Below, piece after piece: positions 9,207 through 17,636 of a stretch of 33,064 bases of DNA. Origin of the DNA: an uncultured bacterium (GTDB lineage Bacteria > Acidobacteriota > Thermoanaerobaculia > Multivoradales > J023); contig CALFAM010000025.1 of assembly GCA_937948815.1 (NCBI GenBank), positions 1-33,064 on the forward strand, given 5' to 3'. Numbering within the stretch: position 1 is the stretch's first letter; each line of letters begins with the position of its first letter. A model generated the notes under the pieces. That model was not told the origin of the DNA. It did not search any database and saw only the letters and a list, made by a program, of their open reading frames with translations. Both the position numbers and the translations under genes were made by a program.

Positions 9207-11711
9207 TCAGGCCGGGGGCAAGGCGATCTGCCGTAGTACTTCGGCCGGAATCTGAGCGCCGAGGTCGCGGGCCTCGAGAAGGCGTGCGCGTGCCTTGTCG
9301 ATCTCGCCTCGGGCGAGCTGCAGCATGCCGATGGCGAAATGAAATCGGGGGCGTTCCGGGGCCAGCTCGAGGGCGCGTGCGAAATGGGCATCAGCTTCGG
9401 CATGCGCAGCGAGACGATCGCGAACCAGGCCAAGGTTGAAATGCCCATCGGCATAGTTTGGCGCTGCTGCGATCGCCTGCTCGAGCAAGGCTGCGGCCTC
9501 TTCGATCGCGGCCTGGGCAGCAGGTGCTGGACGACGCGATGCATGGCCGACGAGTAAGATGCCGAGGTTGTTCAGCGCCCGGGCGTGAAGCGGATCCGCG
9601 TGAACCGCTTCGCGGTAGGCCGCGATGGCGTCCTCCGGCCGCTGTGCTTGCGCGTAGAGGCGACCAAGGTTGAAGTGGGCCTCAGCGTGATCCGGGTCGA
9701 TCGCCAGTGCACGTCCCAGCGCCCGCTCGGCCTCGTCGACGTCTCCGTGATGGGCGCGGGTGATACCAAGCTCGGTATGCGCCTCCACATCCTGAGGATC
9801 GAGCTCGATGGCCCGCTCGAGCGCGGCAATCGCGTCGCGGATTCGATCTTGGCGTCGGTGGGCGACGCCGAGATTGCGCCATACCGCGCTGATGGTCGGT
9901 GCCAGCTCGCGGGCGGTCTCGAGCGAGGCGACGGCGGCATCCAGATTGCCGCGCTGACGCAGCAACACGCCGAGATTGTGGTGTGCTTCCGCGAACGTGG
10001 GCTGCAGCGTAGTTGCCCGGCGAAGGGCTTCGATGCCGCCTTCCAGGTCACCTTGCCGACCACGAACCACGCCGAGGTTGAACAGTACTTCCGGGCTGTT
10101 CGGAAGATCCGACGCCGCGCGCGCCAGGGTCTCCGCTGCGGCGCCGTCTCGACCGGTCTTTTCGTAGAGAATGCCCAGCGCGAGCTGGATCTCGGGGTCG
10201 TCCGGCAGCGCTTCGGCAGCGCGCAAGAGAGGAGCCTCGGCCTCGCTTAGCTTGCCGGCCCAGCCGAGCACGCGGGCGAGCGCGAAGTCGCGGCGCGCGT
10301 AGTCCTCGGGGCCGAGCGAGGCGACGACCTGTTGCTCGATGGCCCTGCGACGATCCGGCGTCCACTGGGCTGTTGGCTCGACGAATCCAGCATCTTGCAT
10401 CCAGCCGAGGATCTCATTGGCAAGAAGGCTGTGGATGGGGATGTCGGGGTGAACGTGGTCGAGCAGAAAGGCGTCACCAGGCAGATCGTGTCCGAATCGA
10501 GCGTGGCTCTCGGCGGCGAGGATGGCGGGCAGATCGATGAGATCGACGTTCTCGCGGTCGGCCACGGCGCGCACCTGATCGATGATTTCGCGGGTGGCCC
10601 GCAGGGGCGCGACGTCCAGGTCCCGTGCACGCTCGAACGCTTCGCGCGCTTCCGGGTAGCGGCTGAGCTCGACCAGCACGCGACCCAGTCGAAAGTGGGT
10701 TTCAGCGTAGAGCGGGTCGATCTTGATCGCCGTTTCCAGGCTGGTGCGGGCGCGCCCCGGATGGCCGTCGGCAAGCTGCTGACTGGCCTCGGCGAGACGC
10801 GCGGAGATCTCGGCACGCTGTGCGGCATCGAGGTTCGGGCCATGCTCAGATTTGAACGGTGCAAAATCGGCCAGGTTGGACACCGGAACGACCAAAAGAA
10901 CACGGGCACCCGCGTCACGGGCGACGCCGATCATGCGACGAAGGTTGAAGCGGAAGTGTTCGACGATGGTGCCGCGTAGGTCGTCGTCGCGCCGGTAACG
11001 ATCGAGTCCGCTCCATCCCTCGAGGCGCGTTTCCACTTCGGCGGCCAGGCTGGTAGGAACCGCATGGCGAAGCCGCTCGATGCGACTGCGTGCGACAGTC
11101 ATGAGGCGAGAGCGCCCGAGTTGGAAAGCCAGCTCCTTGCGCCACGGTGGCTGGTGGATCAGATCGCTGTAGCTGCGCTCCTCGAGGAACTCGTTGTGTC
11201 CCGTGTAGATCACGAAGAGATCCGGCTGATAACGGACCAACTCCTGCATCACCAGGGCGACCCGGTAGCTGGCATAGGAAATGGCGCCCGCGTTGACCAC
11301 TTCCCAAGAGCGTTCGGAGTCGGCTGCATCGAGGAATCGTTCGAGCCATCCGGGGAAGGCGACGCGGTGATCGTAGGGGCGTCCAGCGGTGGTGGAACCG
11401 CCCACCGCGAAGACGCGAAACCCGTTTGCGGGTTTGTCGGCGGCGAATTTCTGAGGCTCGAAGAAGCTCAGCTTGCCGGGCGCGGTCGACCAAATCGGGC
11501 GACCATCTGGTTCGGCTTCGGGGACGAATAGCGGTACGCCGGGCGCGAAGCCGACGAACGGGTCGTCGTGGCGCGCTGTGTCGCCCCAGCCGAGCAGCGC
11601 CAAACCCAGCTCGGCGAGGGCCAGCGCAAGAACGCTGACGGCGAGGCCGAAGCCAACCAGCATGATCTTCTGGCGCAGCGATGTGGCCGGCTTGGCGCTC
11701 CGCTTGCTCAC
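9207..11711 (-). CDS. Membrane-anchored SGNH hydrolase with TPR repeats
   Basis: The chosen start is the GTG at 11711, which overlaps the stop of the upstream sulfotransferase-like gene in a GTGA; this gives 834 residues. A single hydrophobic segment (about 17-40) suggests an N-terminal membrane anchor. SGNH-hydrolase motifs follow: GGSTTAG (104-110, catalytic Ser block), GHNEF (171-175, block III) and DHVHP (about 440, catalytic Asp/His block). A TPR-like pair (DPLYAETHFRLGRVLVELSR) sits between block III and the His block, so it appears inserted into the hydrolase fold. From about residue 515 to the end there are roughly nine TPR units, e.g. PTFAEAHHNLGVLLRQRGN. The family includes esterases and carbohydrate acetyl-transfer or de-acetylation enzymes; the substrate is unknown. 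Pairing with a sulfotransferase suggests glycan or lipid modification. Confidence 0.9.
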   Translation of the reverse strand: MSKRSAKPATSLRQKIMLVGFGLAVSVLALALAELGLALLGWGDTARHDDPFVGFAPGVPLFVPEAEPDGRPIWSTAPGKLSFFEPQKFAADKPANGFRVFAVGGSTTAGRPYDHRVAFPGWLERFLDAADSERSWEVVNAGAISYASYRVALVMQELVRYQPDLFVIYTGHNEFLEERSYSDLIHQPPWRKELAFQLGRSRLMTVARSRIERLRHAVPTSLAAEVETRLEGWSGLDRYRRDDDLRGTIVEHFRFNLRRMIGVARDAGARVLLVVPVSNLADFAPFKSEHGPNLDAAQRAEISARLAEASQQLADGHPGRARTSLETAIKIDPLYAETHFRLGRVLVELSRYPEAREAFERARDLDVAPLRATREIIDQVRAVADRENVDLIDLPAILAAESHARFGHDLPGDAFLLDHVHPDIPIHSLLANEILGWMQDAGFVEPTAQWTPDRRRAIEQQVVASLGPEDYARRDFALARVLGWAGKLSEAEAPLLRAAEALPDDPEIQLALGILYEKTGRDGAAAETLARAASDLPNSPEVLFNLGVVRGRQGDLEGGIEALRRATTLQPTFAEAHHNLGVLLRQRGNLDAAVASLETARELAPTISAVWRNLGVAHRRQDRIRDAIAALERAIELDPQDVEAHTELGITRAHHGDVDEAERALGRALAIDPDHAEAHFNLGRLYAQAQRPEDAIAAYREAVHADPLHARALNNLGILLVGHASRRPAPAAQAAIEEAAALLEQAIAAAPNYADGHFNLGLVRDRLAAHAEADAHFARALELAPERPRFHFAIGMLQLARGEIDKARARLLEARDLGAQIPAEVLRQIALPPA

Positions 11712-12544
11712 GTGCTGGTTCCCGCTGCGGGTGCGTCGAATGGTTCGGATTCGGGGGTGCCGTTTGTGGCCCGCGTGCCCGCTTCCGGAGGGGCATCGAG
11801 CGACTCGGTCCACGGCTCGACGATTGCGACGAGCTGTCGATGGCGCTGGCTGGCCTTGGCCAGGAGCCAACGGGTCCAGGGACGATCACGCGCGATCGCC
11901 GCGCGGGCGGGCGAGTGCCGGCGGGACAGGGCGTCGCCCTGGAGCGGGCGTGTGCACAGGCGACCGACAGCACGGTCCGCATGGCGTAACCCATCGATGT
12001 CCCGTGTCACGTCCTCGAAACGCACCAGGGTCAGGGCATGATGGTGGCGGGCCACCCACCGGTAGTAGAACAGCCAGTGGAGCAGGATGAGGCTGTCGAA
12101 GGTCTGCGGCTCCTTGGACTTCAGGGAATCACAGGCTGCACCGGGCTCTCGCAGCAGCACGACCGTTGGCACACCGTGCGCCAGTGCGCGTCGTAGCTGG
12201 ACCGTGTAGTGAAAGTGGCTCTCGATGCGTACCGGCTGGTCGATGGCACGCCGGATCGCATTGGCGGTCCAGGAGTTCGCGCTTCCTGGAAAGCCCTCGA
12301 CCACTAGATCGGTCTCCGGCCCAGCCAACGTGCGTTCCCGCCAGCCCCCTTTCGTGAATGGGGGAGCGACGGGCTTGACGGTAAAGCGTTCCGGCGTTCG
12401 CGAAAAGCGTCGGCGGATGTTGCGATAGGTCTCGTGGCGCACGATCGCGGTGGGGAGGAGGTCGATCGCAAGCAGGGCCGCGCGACGCAGATTGTGTCGA
12501 ATCGCCATCATGCGTTCGTCGTCGAGATCGCCCTGGCCATGCAT
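11708..12544 (-). CDS. Sulfotransferase-like protein
   Basis: The 278-residue protein has a P-loop-like VEGFPGSANSW near residue 83, in the place of the 5'-phosphosulfate-binding loop (GxPRSGTTW type) of PAPS-dependent sulfotransferases. About 50 residues later VVLLREPGAACDSLKSK resembles the 3'-phosphate-binding RxPxxxxxS motif. It would transfer sulfate from PAPS to a hydroxyl or amine; the acceptor is unknown. The start is uncertain: the ATG at 12544 and the double ATG at 12511/12508 both lack a clear ribosome binding site. Its stop overlaps the GTG of the SGNH-TPR gene, so the two are likely made together. A short palindromic GC-rich element lies inside the gene at 12343-12366 and encodes PPFTKGG. 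The C-terminal ~60 residues are Pro/Thr-rich and probably disordered. Confidence 0.72.
   Translation of the reverse strand: MHGQGDLDDERMMAIRHNLRRAALLAIDLLPTAIVRHETYRNIRRRFSRTPERFTVKPVAPPFTKGGWRERTLAGPETDLVVEGFPGSANSWTANAIRRAIDQPVRIESHFHYTVQLRRALAHGVPTVVLLREPGAACDSLKSKEPQTFDSLILLHWLFYYRWVARHHHALTLVRFEDVTRDIDGLRHADRAVGRLCTRPLQGDALSRRHSPARAAIARDRPWTRWLLAKASQRHRQLVAIVEPWTESLDAPPEAGTRATNGTPESEPFDAPAAGTST
12343..12366. repeat. REP-like palindrome inside the sulfotransferase-like gene
   Basis: An imperfect palindrome with arms AGCCCCCTTTC and GAATGGGGGAGC is read in frame as part of the protein (PPFTKGG). Similar C5/G5-armed repeats occur as dispersed elements in many bacterial genomes, so this may be an inserted repeat that stayed in frame. 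The window holds no second copy that I noticed. Confidence 0.3.
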
Positions 12545-12812
12545 CCGGCGGTGCAGCAGGTGCGGCCCAGGAGAACGAATGGCTCGATATAATGGTTGCT
12601 CATGGACGTCATTCGCGCTGCCACGATCTTACCGCGCTCGGAGCGCCGGCTACGGAAGGCTCGTCGCGCGAAGAGGCGGGCACGGGAAGTCCGACGCGAG
12701 AAGGCCGATTCGCTCGGCATGGGTCGCCCCGCGTCGGGGCAGACGCTTCGCCGCGGGCCCGCAGGCGTGATCGCCAGCCTGACCGCGTTCAGGCAAGCCA
12801 GGGAGTCTCGAA

Positions 12813-14480
12813 ATGAGGTTACTGCTCCGACGTGCGTTGGTCGTGCTCACCGCGGGTGGGCTGGCACATGTTCCCGCGCACGGTGGTGATGCCCAGGGTA
12901 GCGCCGCATGGGGGTTCAACGAGGTCACGGCGCCAGCTGGCCTCGCGCAACTCCATCGCTACGATCCGCTGAAGAAGCCGATCGAACCGAGGTGGATCAG
13001 CGCGGGCGCCGCCGTGGGCGATGTCGATGGCGACGGGGATCTCGACCTGTTCATTGTCGGTGGCGAGTGGGGGCAGGACGTGTTCTACCGAAACCGTGGA
13101 GACGGCACGTTCGAGGATGCCTCGGTCGCTTCAGGTTTGAATGCGCGAGGGCGCCTGGGCTCGGGACCGATCTTCGTCGATCTCGATGGTGATCGCGACC
13201 TCGACCTGCTGAGCTTCAGTGTTTCGGGCAGCCCCGAAGTCCCTTCCGATCCGCCCGTCGCCATTCCCGAAGCACTGACCAAGGTCTATCGCAACCGTGG
13301 TGACGGTACCTTCGACGACATTTCGGCGGAGTCCGGGCTCGGGCGTTTCTATGCACCAACCTACGCGGGTGCGCTGGCCGATGTCGATCTGGATGGCGAT
13401 CTCGATCTGTTTCTCAGCCACTGGCGCTTCCCGACCGGTGGCTTCCTTTGGGCGGGCGATGGGACGGGAAGCTTCGTCGACGTGACTGGTGCCGCGATCG
13501 GAACGTCTTCGTCAGCCTTGCTGCCCTTCTCGTTCACGCCAACGTTCGCGGACTTCGATGGCGATGGCTGGCCGGATCTCGCCGTCGCCGGAGACTTCGG
13601 GACGTCGCAGGTTCTCCGCAACCAGGGTGGGGGCAGCTTCGTTGCCGCCACGTCTGCCAGCGTCACCGACGAGAATGGCATGGGCGCTGTGGTCGGAGAC
13701 TTCGACGGCGATCAGCAACTCGACTGGTTCGTGTCGAGCATCTGGGACCCAGACGGCATTCCGGATGGAACGTGGGGTGTGTCGGGCAACCGTTTGTACC
13801 GCGGAACCGGTGGATTCGACTTCGCGGACGCGACTGATACAGCCGGGGTGCGTCAGGGCTACTGGGGGTGGGGAGCTTGCGCCGCCGACCTCGACCTCGA
13901 CGGTGACCTGGATCTGATCCACACCAATGGCTTCAACGCGCTCGGTGCGTCCGAGTTCCACGCCGATCCGGTTCGGCTCTACGTCAACCAAGGTGCTGGC
14001 ACGTTCGACGAGGAAGCGTTCTCCCTCGGAACGGCGCTTCCCGAGCAGACACGCGGTGTGGTTTGCTTCGACTACGATCGGGACGGCGACCTCGACCTAC
14101 TCTTCGCGATCAACAACGGTGCCGCGCGGCTGTTTCGCAACGAGCTCGATCTCGCAGAGCGTCACTATCTCTCGGTGTCCTTGCGCGGCCAGGGAACGAA
14201 TACGCACGGGATCGGCGCGCGGGTGACGTTGGAGGCTGGGGGTCTGACTCAGGTCCGAGAGCTGCGGGCCGGTGGGGGATTCGTTGCATCCGGGCCGCCT
14301 GAGCTGCACTTCGGGCTCGGCGCATCGGTCCGGGTCGACCGCTTGGAGATTCGCTGGCCGCAGGGTGTTCGATCGGTGCTGGGTGGCGTCTCGGCCGACC
14401 GTGCCATCGAAGTCGACGAACGCCTGATCTTCAGCGATGGCTTCGAGACCGGTGACACGGCCGGTTGGCTCTTCCCCTGA
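12813..14480 (+). CDS. CRTAC1-type FG-GAP/VCBS propeller with ASPIC/UnbV domain and DGFE tail
   Basis: The 555-residue exported protein has a signal peptide (RRALVVLTAGGLAHVPAHG) but no lipobox, unlike the two CRTAC1 proteins at 1768-5600. Blades with the acidic loop D-x-D-G-D-x-D follow, e.g. GDVDGDGDLDLFIVGGEWG and FVDLDGDRDLDLLS, continuing to about residue 430. An ASPIC/UnbV domain (GIGARVTLEAGG ... LHFGLG ... IRWPQG) comes next. The protein ends in FSDGFETGDTAGW plus three residues. The same tail occurs at the end of the gene at 15810-17402, so it is likely a functional signal for sorting or anchoring rather than part of the propeller. A TATAAT at 12588-12593 could be its -10 element, but I see no matching -35. 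The gene is convergent with the IPTL-CTERM-like gene and shares a bidirectional terminator with it. Confidence 0.92.
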   Translation: MRLLLRRALVVLTAGGLAHVPAHGGDAQGSAAWGFNEVTAPAGLAQLHRYDPLKKPIEPRWISAGAAVGDVDGDGDLDLFIVGGEWGQDVFYRNRGDGTFEDASVASGLNARGRLGSGPIFVDLDGDRDLDLLSFSVSGSPEVPSDPPVAIPEALTKVYRNRGDGTFDDISAESGLGRFYAPTYAGALADVDLDGDLDLFLSHWRFPTGGFLWAGDGTGSFVDVTGAAIGTSSSALLPFSFTPTFADFDGDGWPDLAVAGDFGTSQVLRNQGGGSFVAATSASVTDENGMGAVVGDFDGDQQLDWFVSSIWDPDGIPDGTWGVSGNRLYRGTGGFDFADATDTAGVRQGYWGWGACAADLDLDGDLDLIHTNGFNALGASEFHADPVRLYVNQGAGTFDEEAFSLGTALPEQTRGVVCFDYDRDGDLDLLFAINNGAARLFRNELDLAERHYLSVSLRGQGTNTHGIGARVTLEAGGLTQVRELRAGGGFVASGPPELHFGLGASVRVDRLEIRWPQGVRSVLGGVSADRAIEVDERLIFSDGFETGDTAGWLFP

Positions 14481-14593
14481 CGGCCCCCAACGGCATCACC
14501 CATCCGCACGTCGACCTCGACGGCGACCCCCGTTGTGGGATCGCGGCGCCTCCAGCGGTTCGCATCGGCAAGAAGAACGCGGGCACAAGGAGC

Positions 14594-14640
14594 ACAAAAA
14601 AAGGAGCGCGGCCCCGAAGGGATCCGCGCTCCTTTTTCGC
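14594..14640. terminator. Bidirectional intrinsic terminator between convergent genes
   Basis: A perfect 9-bp stem GGAGCGCGG (14603-14611) / CCGCGCTCC (14624-14632) is flanked by a run of seven A (14596-14602) on the left and five T (14633-14637) on the right. It therefore reads as stem plus U-tract in both directions. It can end the CRTAC1-type gene from the left and the IPTL-CTERM-like gene from the right. Confidence 0.93.
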
Positions 14641-14690
14641 GACCGACCCGACCGAAAAGGTGCGGGTCGGTCGATGTGAGACCGTCGCTC

Positions 14691-15629
14691 TTAGGCCGTG
14701 CGACGACGCGCCATGAACATGACGCCACCGAGGGCGAGCATCAAGACCAGGGCGGCCAAGCCAACCGGGTTCATGGTCGGGATCGGGAGACCACCAGGAC
14801 CACCGGTAAGCGAGCCCGGCGGGAAGTCGGGGTGGAAGGTGCAGAGGGTGCCCGTGCCGATGATGCTGCCCGGCGTGTCGCAGAAGTACATCAGCGAATC
14901 GGTCGCCGAGGCGTTCTGAATGCCGACCGTGGCGCCCGTACCGTCAGCAACAGCACCCGGGTCGCTGTACTCGTAAGCGATTTCCCAGCTGGTGTGGTAG
15001 AGGATCGCCTGCATGTCGAAACCGACGGTGCCGTTGAAGAAGCCCCAGTTGGTCCACTGGACGATGGTGCAAGCCTCATCGCCACCGGACTCACCGGCGC
15101 GCGGGCAGCTGGCGAAGAACTCAAAGAAGGTGGTACCGCCGGTGCCGTCACCCGCGAGATCGTCGTGGTACGGCATGATGCGGCTGCTGATCGCCGGCGG
15201 GTTGTCCGGTGCTAAGGGGAGCGGGCAGTCGTTGGAGAAGTCACCGCCGCTCTCGTCGGTGGTGAGGTCACCCGCACCCATGCCGAGGTAGCCGTTCGAT
15301 GAGACCACCATGGAGGTGACTTCGGTGCCGTAGAAGTTGAACGGCGCGCCGAGCGTGATCACCGCGCCGCCGTCATCCTCGGCCGGGAAGCCCGCGGAAG
15401 CGGTGTAGGTGACCGCGGTGCCGGTCGCGCTGATGTCGACGAAGTTCGTGTTGCACTCTTCCTCGACCTGGTCGAAGAAGGTGTAGCCGAAGGCATCCGG
15501 GCCGCCGGTCGTCCGCGTCGGAACGCCGGGGCTAGACGGCCCCGGATCGCCCTTCTGTGCGAGTGCCGGAAGGGTAGTGAGCGCAGCGAGCGCTGCACAG
15601 ATCAGAATCGTGGTCGACAGTCGACGCAT
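14691..15629 (-). CDS. Exported nidogen-like protein with IPTL-CTERM-like sorting tail
   Basis: The 312-residue protein begins with a signal peptide (LAALTTLPALAQ). A strong Shine-Dalgarno AAGGAGGAG (15646-15638) precedes the ATG at 15629. The central region has patterns seen in NIDO-like extracellular domains: FNFYGTEVTSMVVSSNGYLG, later MPYHDDL, WEIAYEYSD and ATVGIQNASATD. The end is a tripartite sorting signal: the motif LPIPTMN, a hydrophobic helix (about 18 residues) and the basic stop RRR. This is the layout of IPTL-CTERM, with M in place of L. Such tails are processed by an exosortase-like transpeptidase and route the protein to the cell surface. No exosortase gene is in the window. 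Several Cys residues (e.g. around EEECN, FASCP and DEACT) suggest disulfides. A possible separate promoter lies at 15783-15813. Confidence 0.85.
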   Translation of the reverse strand: MRRLSTTILICAALAALTTLPALAQKGDPGPSSPGVPTRTTGGPDAFGYTFFDQVEEECNTNFVDISATGTAVTYTASAGFPAEDDGGAVITLGAPFNFYGTEVTSMVVSSNGYLGMGAGDLTTDESGGDFSNDCPLPLAPDNPPAISSRIMPYHDDLAGDGTGGTTFFEFFASCPRAGESGGDEACTIVQWTNWGFFNGTVGFDMQAILYHTSWEIAYEYSDPGAVADGTGATVGIQNASATDSLMYFCDTPGSIIGTGTLCTFHPDFPPGSLTGGPGGLPIPTMNPVGLAALVLMLALGGVMFMARRRTA

Positions 15630-15782
15630 GTCGGAAACTCCTCCTTGGGGAATGCTTTGCGCAAGATCGCGCCGGGTGGGGTCGCAACGTTTACCGTGCC
15701 CTGGCGCGACCCGATGAGATTTTGAGCGATGGCAACTCGGATTACTTCGCTCAGTAACGGGAAAGTATGTGGCAACCTTCCT

Positions 15783-15813
15783 ATTCTAGCTGATTCCTGA
15801 CGGTTGGCGTCAA
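15783..15813 (-). promoter_or_regulatory. Candidate promoter of the IPTL-CTERM-like gene
   Basis: On the minus strand TTGACG (15813-15808) is followed by TAGAAT (15788-15783), each five of six to consensus, but the 19-bp spacer is long. It overlaps the stop codon of the upstream gene and lies about 155 bp before the start. It suggests the exported protein is transcribed separately from the CRTAC1-type gene upstream. Confidence 0.38.
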
Positions 15814-17402
15814 TCCCCTGGTGAAATGACGACTGACCATGTGGATAGATCGCCGGATTCAAATCCATCTACGAAGACGGTGGGATAGCGCAACGTCCGC
15901 CGCACGCCCGTGCCGGCGATCGAGCGCGTCTCGGTCGTGCCGTCGAGCCAGCGAATCTCGAGATGGCTCGGTTCCGAATCGCCGAGGCCGAAATGGATCG
16001 CTGGCTCGCTACCGGCGCCGATGCTGTCGCCACTCCGGACTTCGCGGAGCTGGCGTCGCCCGGACCGGTCAACGAGGGTCACGCGGGTTCCCAGGCCGTC
16101 GCGATCGACCGGCGGGCGTCCCTCGACGATGTAGGACAGCCAGCCGCGGGTACTGGCTTCCATCCCGGTGTTGCGGTAGAGCCGGTAGGCGTCATTGCGG
16201 TTGCCGACCACCATGTCGACACGACCATCGAGGTCGAAATCTGCCGTGGCGGAGCCGATGGACTCGTCCGGCTGGCTCAGGCCGCTTGGTGCCGACCGGT
16301 CATCGAAGGTGCCGTCGCCACGGTTGTGGTAGAGCCGATCGGACTGCGTGTCATCGGCGTTGAGGGTCGCGACGAAGAGGTCGAGCCATCCGTCGTTGTC
16401 GTAGTCGAAGAAATTCGTACCCCAGGCGACCGTGAAGTCGGCGACGACCACGCCGGCAGCTTCGGAGACATCGATGAACTGGTGCTCGCCTTGGGCGATG
16501 CGGCTTTCGAGCAGAATGACCTCACTGATTCCGGAGTAGGCGAGGTCGAGGTCGCCATCGTTGTCGTAGTCGCCAACGGCGAGGCCCATCGCACTGGCCG
16601 GTCGCACCGCGCCCGTGGCGACGGCAACATCGGTGAAGCACCAACTGCCACAGCCGGCGCCGTCATTGCGCCAGAGAGCATTGCCCTGGGTTTTGTCGTT
16701 GACGACGTAGATGTCAAGGTCGCCGTCGTTGTCGTAGTCGAGGAAGCTTCCGGCGAAGCCCGGGCGGCGTGCTGTCGGCGCATCGAGCGCTTGGCTGACG
16801 TCCACAAACGTGCCATCGCCCTGGTTGCGCAGGAGCACGTCGTGGTTGAGCGGGTGGTTCTGGTTTTGCTCGAAGAACCAGTTGACGACCAGGATGTCGA
16901 CCCAGCCGTCGCGGTCGAAATCGCCCCACGCAACGCTCTCACCTTGGCCGATGTGACCGATTCCTGCACTCGCGGAGATGTCGGTCCATCCTGCTCCGCC
17001 ATCGTTGCGTAGCAAGATGTTGGCGCCCCGGTTGGCGACCATCAGGTCGAGATCGCCGTCATTGTCGTAGTCGGCGAACGCGGCGCCACCGCTCGCAGCT
17101 TCGAGCAGCTCGGCTTCGGCGGCCCAGGGCGCGTCTCCGAAACCTCCCTGGCAATCGTTCCGGTAGCTGTGGTTGGCGCCGGAGCTGCTGGTGACGTAGA
17201 GGTCGACGCAGCCGTCACCGTCGACATCGCCCCAAGCTTGGCCGGTGACGTGGAATTCGGCCAAGCTCACCTGGCCGGCGTTGATGCCGGCAGCCCCGGT
17301 GATGTCGGTGAACGGTTGTGCCGGGGCGCTGGCTGCGCACGCCACGGCGACGCATCCAGATAGGACGGTGCGAGGGAAGAGTTCGAGCACGGTCATCTCC
17401 AA
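15810..17402 (-). CDS. CRTAC1-type FG-GAP/VCBS propeller with ASPIC/UnbV domain and DGFE tail
   Basis: The 530-residue exported protein has a signal peptide ending near ASAPAQ and no lipobox. The longest start is a TTG at 17402, preceded by GGAGA with a 6-nt gap; an ATG two codons later (17396) is the alternative. A direct repeat TTGGAGATG spans this start region. About eight blades with D-x-D-x-D-G-D-x-D loops follow, e.g. FADYDNDGDLDLMVANRG and FLDYDNDGDLDIYVVND. An ASPIC/UnbV domain (GLGTRVTLVDRSG ... IHFGLG ... IRWLDG) is next. The tail FVDGFESGDLSTWS lies eight residues from the end and matches the tail of the gene at 12813-14480. It is divergent from nrdA and upstream of the IPTL-CTERM-like gene on the same strand. 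Confidence 0.92.
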   Translation of the reverse strand: MEMTVLELFPRTVLSGCVAVACAASAPAQPFTDITGAAGINAGQVSLAEFHVTGQAWGDVDGDGCVDLYVTSSSGANHSYRNDCQGGFGDAPWAAEAELLEAASGGAAFADYDNDGDLDLMVANRGANILLRNDGGAGWTDISASAGIGHIGQGESVAWGDFDRDGWVDILVVNWFFEQNQNHPLNHDVLLRNQGDGTFVDVSQALDAPTARRPGFAGSFLDYDNDGDLDIYVVNDKTQGNALWRNDGAGCGSWCFTDVAVATGAVRPASAMGLAVGDYDNDGDLDLAYSGISEVILLESRIAQGEHQFIDVSEAAGVVVADFTVAWGTNFFDYDNDGWLDLFVATLNADDTQSDRLYHNRGDGTFDDRSAPSGLSQPDESIGSATADFDLDGRVDMVVGNRNDAYRLYRNTGMEASTRGWLSYIVEGRPPVDRDGLGTRVTLVDRSGRRQLREVRSGDSIGAGSEPAIHFGLGDSEPSHLEIRWLDGTTETRSIAGTGVRRTLRYPTVFVDGFESGDLSTWSVVISPGD

Positions 17403-17615
17403 CTGGCATCTCCAACAAGGTCGTTGTCCATTTTATACCAGGGAGCCGAGCCGACTCCGATCAGAACCGCACCGACCATCCGCGCCTGAGGCCGGTTGGA
17501 TCGAAGGTGTCCGCGTGCTGCAGAGTCGCGTGACTTTGTGCAATTTGCCTGCTCGCAGCGGCGTGTGAAGCGCAAGCCCTGCGCTTCCCGGCGGTTGCGG
17601 CGATTTGGACGCGGG

Positions 17616-17631
17616 CCACGTGATCTTGTAG
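17616..17631 (+). promoter_or_regulatory. NrdR-box-like site 1
   Basis: CCACGTGATCTTGTAG shares nine of 16 positions with the NrdR-box consensus acaCwAtATaTwGtgt as I recall it. The right half-site ATCTTGTAG is identical to that of site 2. It is the weaker of the pair and gains credibility from the exact 31-bp phasing. Confidence 0.45.
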
Positions 17632-17636
17632 GTGTC

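Noticed and set aside
12588-12593. Perfect TATAAT upstream of the CRTAC1-type gene at 12813
   Set aside because: No -35 element at 16-19 bp upstream on either strand is better than chance, so I did not annotate it as a promoter.
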